From an uncultured beta proteobacterium (lineage in GTDB: Bacteria > Pseudomonadota > Gammaproteobacteria > Burkholderiales > Burkholderiaceae_B), in the NCBI GenBank assembly GCA_903821335.1, contig CAIJKV010000205.1, forward strand, positions 1 through 64,000: a stretch of 64,000 nucleotides of DNA, in the 5' to 3' direction. A model generated the notes under the pieces. That model was not told the origin of the DNA. It saw nothing but the letters and a program-made list of their open reading frames with translations, and made no database searches. The position numbers and the translations under genes were made by a program. Below, one piece after another: positions 60,583 to 64,000 of this stretch (its first letter is position 1; the number at the start of each line of letters is the position of its first letter).

Positions 60583-61446
60583 CTAAGGCTCAGCCAGCGT
60601 TGTCATTCTGGAGACCTTCAGATGATATGTTGCCAGCAGGGCGGCAAAGATTTCCCCTGAAAGCGTGCGGTACTCCTCAACGCGATCCGTGCCGAAGGCA
60701 ACGCCCCGGGCAAACCGTTTGGCTGGATGGGTCATCAACAACATTCCCGGTGTAGCGTGTCGCAACCAGGCATCCAGCAGGACCGGATAAGGGGGATGAG
60801 AGCGCTCAAAGTCATAAACGCCCAGAAAGCCGCTGTTGAACTTGAAATGCGCCAGGCTGGCTAACTTGAACAGAGGTGCCGCACCAAGCGCGGCGATGAC
60901 CCGTGGCTTGAAACGCTGCATGAAAGGCAATGCCGGATCAAGCGTTCCCGGCGTTGTGTTGCGCAGCCACGGCCGTGCCTTGGGGTATCGACGCACCAAG
61001 GCATCAACCAGAGCCTCGCGGATAACCGGAAGTTGATGCACATGGAGATGGCCATCGACAAAATCCGGTGCGCGACCCACGTGGCGCTCAAACCGATCCA
61101 GCTGTGAATCGATCTGCCGACGTACCCCGGCCACGTGCAGTCTGCGTGTGTACGCCAGCGCAACGAGCTTGCCATGCGGCAGAAACAGACCGGGCAGGCC
61201 CAGCGACTCTGTGAAGTTCAAATGCAACCCCAGGTCGATGGGCAAGTCCTTCAGGGTGGCCGCGCTCTGGGCAAATTCTGGTGCATCAACCAGACAACTT
61301 GTGGCGCTCAGCCGTCCGAGGCGCGAGAGTTCTACAATACCTTCGTCCACGCTAGGCTCCATCCCGAAATCATCCGCGCAGACGATGACCGGGACGACCT
61401 GTCCTGTGGCCTCAACCGGTTTCGTCGTTTCAGGAAGGTTTTGCAT
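60583..61446 (-). CDS. YdjC/ChbG-type carbohydrate deacetylase
   Basis: The 287-residue protein has the YdjC fold signatures: metal-binding VIVCADDFGMEPSVDEGIVE near residue 22, LGLHLNFTESLGLPG, and the histidine pair in FVDGHLHVHQLPVIRE. YdjC-family enzymes remove N-acetyl groups from amino sugars; relatives include ChbG and the hopanoid enzyme HpnK. Neighbouring gtrA- and gtrB-like genes suggest an envelope-glycan or lipid-linked sugar substrate. Its ATG overlaps the ATG of the divergent gtrA-like gene by two bases and has no clear Shine-Dalgarno. Confidence 0.87.
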   Translation of the reverse strand: MQNLPETTKPVEATGQVVPVIVCADDFGMEPSVDEGIVELSRLGRLSATSCLVDAPEFAQSAATLKDLPIDLGLHLNFTESLGLPGLFLPHGKLVALAYTRRLHVAGVRRQIDSQLDRFERHVGRAPDFVDGHLHVHQLPVIREALVDALVRRYPKARPWLRNTTPGTLDPALPFMQRFKPRVIAALGAAPLFKLASLAHFKFNSGFLGVYDFERSHPPYPVLLDAWLRHATPGMLLMTHPAKRFARGVAFGTDRVEEYRTLSGEIFAALLATYHLKVSRMTTLAEP

Positions 61447-61837
61447 GCGTCGTGTTGTGCATCAGGTCAGTTGGTTTATCGTCGTGGGGTGCGCGGCATC
61501 GCTCACGCACTGGGTAGTTGCCGTCGGGCTGGTGTCCCTGGCGGGCGTGACGCCCTTGCTTGCCAACCTGGTCGGCTGGCTGATCGCCTTTCTTGTTTCG
61601 TTCAGTGGTCATTATCGCCTGACCTTTCGGCATCAGCAGGCCCGGCTGGTACCTGCCGCCGCACGTTTTTTCATGGTGTCGGCTCTGGGTTTCTGCATCA
61701 ACGAAGCGTCCTACGCCTGGTTGCTGCGCACCACCACCATTCGTTACGACGTCCTGTTGTTGTTGATATTGGTTGCCATCGCGGTGCTGACTTTCGCACT
61801 CAGCAGACTCTGGGCCTTCAGGTCTGCTCCCTCCTGA
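61445..61837 (+). CDS. GtrA-family membrane protein
   Basis: The ATG at 61445 has AGGAAGG about 7 nt upstream and gives 130 residues with four transmembrane segments (HQVSWFIVVGCAASLTHWVV, NLVGWLIAFLVSFSGHYRLTF, RFFMVSALGFCINEASYAWL, LLLLILVAIAVLTFALSRLW). GtrA proteins are thought to flip polyprenyl-linked sugars for glycan modification, working with GtrB-type glycosyltransferases. The track ORF begins far upstream inside ydjC and is not used. Its 3' end overlaps the convergent glycosyltransferase gene by 94 bp. Confidence 0.87.
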   Translation: MRRVVHQVSWFIVVGCAASLTHWVVAVGLVSLAGVTPLLANLVGWLIAFLVSFSGHYRLTFRHQQARLVPAAARFFMVSALGFCINEASYAWLLRTTTIRYDVLLLLILVAIAVLTFALSRLWAFRSAPS

Positions 61838-62910
61838 GCCTGGCCGCCAGAATTGAACGACTGGCCCGACATCTGGCGCACGATGTACAAGGGACGCCCC
61901 TTGACTTCATCAAAGATGCGACCGATGTATTCCCCCACGATTCCCAGTGAAATCAGGTTGATTCCCGAGAAAAACAGCAGGATGGTCACAATCGTGGGCC
62001 AGCCACTGACCGGGTTGAGAAACATCAGGTACTCAATCACGATGTAGATGCCGTAGGCGAACGAGCACAGCGAGACCACGAACCCCGTGATGCTGACCGC
62101 GCGCAAGGGCCACGTGGTAAACGCGGTCAGCCCGGCAAGCGCCAGGCGCAACAGTTTCCAGTGGCTGAAGTGCGTTTCACCAAACTGGCGGTTATCGGGC
62201 GTGTAGGTAATAGGCTCGGAGGGAAAACCAACCCAGGCATAGAGCCCCTTCATGAAACGATTGCGCTCGGGCAACTGAAGCAGGGCATCTACGACCGCAC
62301 GATCCATGAGTCGAAAGTCACCCGCATGCGGCGGAACCTGAACGCCATGGGAACCTGCCATCAGCGAATAGAACATCCGTGTGCCGAATCGCTTGCCCCA
62401 TCCCTCGTCTTTCCGGTTTTCGCGAACGGCATAGACCATATCGACGCCTGCCTGCCAGCGTTCCAGCATGGCGGGCACGAGATCAGGAGGATGCTGCATG
62501 TCTGCATCAAGAATGATCACCACGTCACCCGTCGCCGCCTGCAGGCCAGCGGTAATCGCCGGCTCTTTGCCAAAGTTACGTGACAACTGGACGGTGCGAA
62601 ACCCCGGATTACGGGTCCAGGCCGTCATCAGTGTAGAGGTGGCATCCCGGCTGCCGTCATCGACCACAATCACTTCCCAACTGGCCTGGGTACGGCCCAG
62701 CACGGCCTGCAGCGCAGGAAGCAGCACGCCAAGATTTTTGCACTCGTTGTAGGCCGGAACCACGCAACTGATCATCACGCGGGCAATATCACGCGGCGGA
62801 TGGCCGGCGTGCCCGGCCTGACCCGCCGCAACCGCCGGGTGCGTGGCGTCTGGCGCGGGTTCGCGAACGGTGTCGAGGGCGGTGTCTTGAGCGGTGTCGG
62901 GTGACTTCAT
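61744..62910 (-). CDS. GtrB/ArnC-like family 2 glycosyltransferase
   Basis: The 388-residue protein has a low-complexity N-terminus (DTAQDTALDTV..., residues 1-45) and a GT-A catalytic domain with CVVPAYNECKNLGVLLPAL, VVDDGSRDATST and the metal-binding LDADMQHPPDLVPAM. Two C-terminal transmembrane helices follow (AVSITGFVVSLCSFAYGIYI, IVTILLFFSGINLISLGIVG). This is the architecture of polyprenyl-phosphate sugar transferases such as GtrB, ArnC and DPM1. It would load a sugar onto undecaprenyl phosphate for the neighbouring GtrA-like protein. The last ~30 residues are encoded opposite the 3' end of the gtrA-like gene. Confidence 0.9.
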   Translation of the reverse strand: MKSPDTAQDTALDTVREPAPDATHPAVAAGQAGHAGHPPRDIARVMISCVVPAYNECKNLGVLLPALQAVLGRTQASWEVIVVDDGSRDATSTLMTAWTRNPGFRTVQLSRNFGKEPAITAGLQAATGDVVIILDADMQHPPDLVPAMLERWQAGVDMVYAVRENRKDEGWGKRFGTRMFYSLMAGSHGVQVPPHAGDFRLMDRAVVDALLQLPERNRFMKGLYAWVGFPSEPITYTPDNRQFGETHFSHWKLLRLALAGLTAFTTWPLRAVSITGFVVSLCSFAYGIYIVIEYLMFLNPVSGWPTIVTILLFFSGINLISLGIVGEYIGRIFDEVKGRPLYIVRQMSGQSFNSGGQAQEGADLKAQSLLSAKVSTAMATNINNNRTS

Positions 62911-63002
62911 GCGCGATCAGTCCTGATGGTCATGGTCACATCATAACTTTCATCGCGGGTATGCATTTGGCCTTTTTTGGTCGACATGACCCCGGCATGT
63001 TG

Positions 63003-63866
63003 CTAGTTGGCGTTTTTGATGGCCAGACTGGCACTCAGGATCGCCCCGATCATGATGCACCCGCCTATCAATGTCCGCACGCCCGGGGTCTGCCCAAACA
63101 GCATCCACGCAAAGGCGATCGCGTACACCGGTTCAAGGGCGACCACCAGGCCTGCGGTGCGGGCGTGCAGTTGGCGCAGACTCGACACGAACAAAAGGTG
63201 GGCAAGGCCAGTGCAGATCACACCTAACACCAGTATCCAGAACCAACTGTTCAGGCTGACCGCGCCAACGCTGGGCAAGGCCCAGGGACAAAGCAGGAGG
63301 AACACCACCAGGTTTTGGACGCCGGCCACCTGCAAGGCGTCCACGCCAGCCAATGACCGGCGGTTGATCACGGCGAGCAGACCAAACGTGGCACCCGACA
63401 CGAGCCCCCACAGCAAGCCTGTAGTCCCCGCGTTGTCGAGCGACAGGGACGGCGTCACCAGCACAAGCCCAACGGATACCAGCAACAGCCGCACCCATTC
63501 GGCCCGGGTGACCTGTTCGCGCAGAATGGCCCATTCGATAAAGGTGATGAAGGCTGGAAAGCTGGCAAACCCCAGCGTCGCCACGGCGATGCCGCCCACC
63601 TTGACGGAAACGAAAAAAGTCACCCAATGGACCGCCAGCATGGCCCCGGACAGCAACAACGCACGCCACCGATGACTGGCAGAGACTGGGTGTACGGGCC
63701 GGGTACCGAGGAATTTTCCGAACAACGTGAGCGCCACGACAGCAAACATTGCCCTCCCCCACGTGATGAAGGCCGCGTCGGCCTGGATCACCTCACCCAG
63801 AATTCCGCACACACCAAAACACAGGGCAACAAGGTGGATTGCAAGCAAGGACTGGGTTCTGGACAT
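63003..63866 (-). CDS. EamA/DMT-family inner-membrane transporter
   Basis: The ATG at 63866 (MSRTQSLLAIHLVALCFGVC) gives 287 residues with about ten hydrophobic segments in two EamA repeats (ending ...GLVLVTPSL and ...IGAILSASLAI), as in drug/metabolite exporters such as RhaT/YdcZ relatives. The substrate cannot be predicted. A perfect 16-bp palindrome and a smaller inverted repeat lie upstream, before a possible divergent gene, suggesting local regulation. The track start (TTG) is two codons earlier. Confidence 0.88.
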   Translation of the reverse strand: MSRTQSLLAIHLVALCFGVCGILGEVIQADAAFITWGRAMFAVVALTLFGKFLGTRPVHPVSASHRWRALLLSGAMLAVHWVTFFVSVKVGGIAVATLGFASFPAFITFIEWAILREQVTRAEWVRLLLVSVGLVLVTPSLSLDNAGTTGLLWGLVSGATFGLLAVINRRSLAGVDALQVAGVQNLVVFLLLCPWALPSVGAVSLNSWFWILVLGVICTGLAHLLFVSSLRQLHARTAGLVVALEPVYAIAFAWMLFGQTPGVRTLIGGCIMIGAILSASLAIKNAN

Positions 63867-63890
63867 TAACAAAAGGTAAGAATTGTAAGT

Positions 63891-63906
63891 TTAGGGTTAA
63901 CCCTAA
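63891..63906. promoter_or_regulatory. Perfect 16-bp palindrome upstream of the EamA gene
   Basis: TTAGGGTTAACCCTAA is its own reverse complement and lies 25 bp from the EamA start codon, in the space to the next possible gene. A second inverted repeat (AGTATT-CGACA-AATACT) is at 63931-63947. Both look like operator sites; the cognate regulator is unknown. Confidence 0.6.
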
Positions 63907-63966
63907 TAACTAAAAAGGTACAACCAGCCTAGTATTCGACAAATACTGAGCATCTGGAGCACCGCG

Positions 63967-64000
63967 TTGTCAACGAGCATATTACCCGTGCGGCGGTTAC
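63967..64000 (+). CDS. Possible start of a divergent gene cut by the window end
   Basis: A TTG at 63967 is preceded by GGAG at 7 nt spacing and opens a frame STSILPVRRL that runs off the window. It is divergent from the EamA gene and downstream of the palindrome, where a regulator gene would be expected. Only eleven codons are visible, so the call is tentative and no function is assigned. Confidence 0.25.
   Translation, partial: MSTSILPVRRL

Overview
The window looks like core chromosome of a betaproteobacterium of the order Burkholderiales, most likely family Alcaligenaceae (Bordetella/Achromobacter-type). This is inferred from gene order, in particular the long ndk-rlmN-rodZ-ispG-hisS-yfgM-bamB-der-hisC-hfq-hflX-hflK-hflC-hisZ-purA run joined to rpsU-dnaG-rpoD, and from parC/parE next to a glucoseen-reductase-like flavoprotein. 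The sequence is GC-rich with tight gene packing and many ATGA or 1-10 bp gene junctions. No insertion sequence, prophage, CRISPR array or rRNA was seen.

Layout. 1-806: the 5' part of a PLP aminotransferase. 961-1283: a tRNA-Ile(CAU) gene split in its anticodon loop by a 244-nt, ORF-less group I intron that closely resembles the Azoarcus tRNA-Ile intron. 1603-4362: SirB2-like membrane protein, NsrR, and a divergent nnrS-DUF2249 pair with a clear NsrR-type operator between them, forming a nitric-oxide response module. 4497-25908 (minus strand): the macromolecular synthesis genes rpsU-dnaG-rpoD, with a sigma factor carrying a very long K/A/P-rich N-terminus, preceded by the housekeeping run listed above. 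26067-28943 (plus): valS, followed by a 50-bp tandem repeat. 29106-33877 (minus): trmD-rimM-rpsP (no rplS follows), a TusA-like protein and alaS.

34013-42961 (minus): a compact eight-gene type IVb pilus locus of the plasmid R64 thin-pilus type (pilL-N-O-P-Q-R-S-V), with translationally coupled junctions and 13-bp tandem repeats ahead of the major prepilin. It is the main accessory element here. It lacks recognisable pilM, pilT and pilU (prepilin peptidase) genes and a shufflon recombinase. A strong terminator (43050-43078) separates it from the orphan solute-binding protein and dadA upstream.

44511-51239 (minus): dadA, a ferredoxin/FNR-type reductase, parC and parE. 51501-53195 (plus): trxA and rho with a terminator. 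53250-56864 (minus): the very large AsmA-like protein YhdP. 56956-60553 (plus): glnE and queH. 60583-62910: a small envelope-glycan cluster (YdjC-type deacetylase, GtrA-like flippase, GtrB-like glycosyltransferase) with unusual gene overlaps. 63003-63866: an EamA transporter, divergent from a possible gene start at the window edge across a perfect 16-bp palindrome.

Most of the window is housekeeping. The items most worth following up are the tRNA intron, the extended RpoD N-terminus, the type IVb pilus locus with its repeat-bearing leader, and the hairpin leaders before hisZ and alaS.
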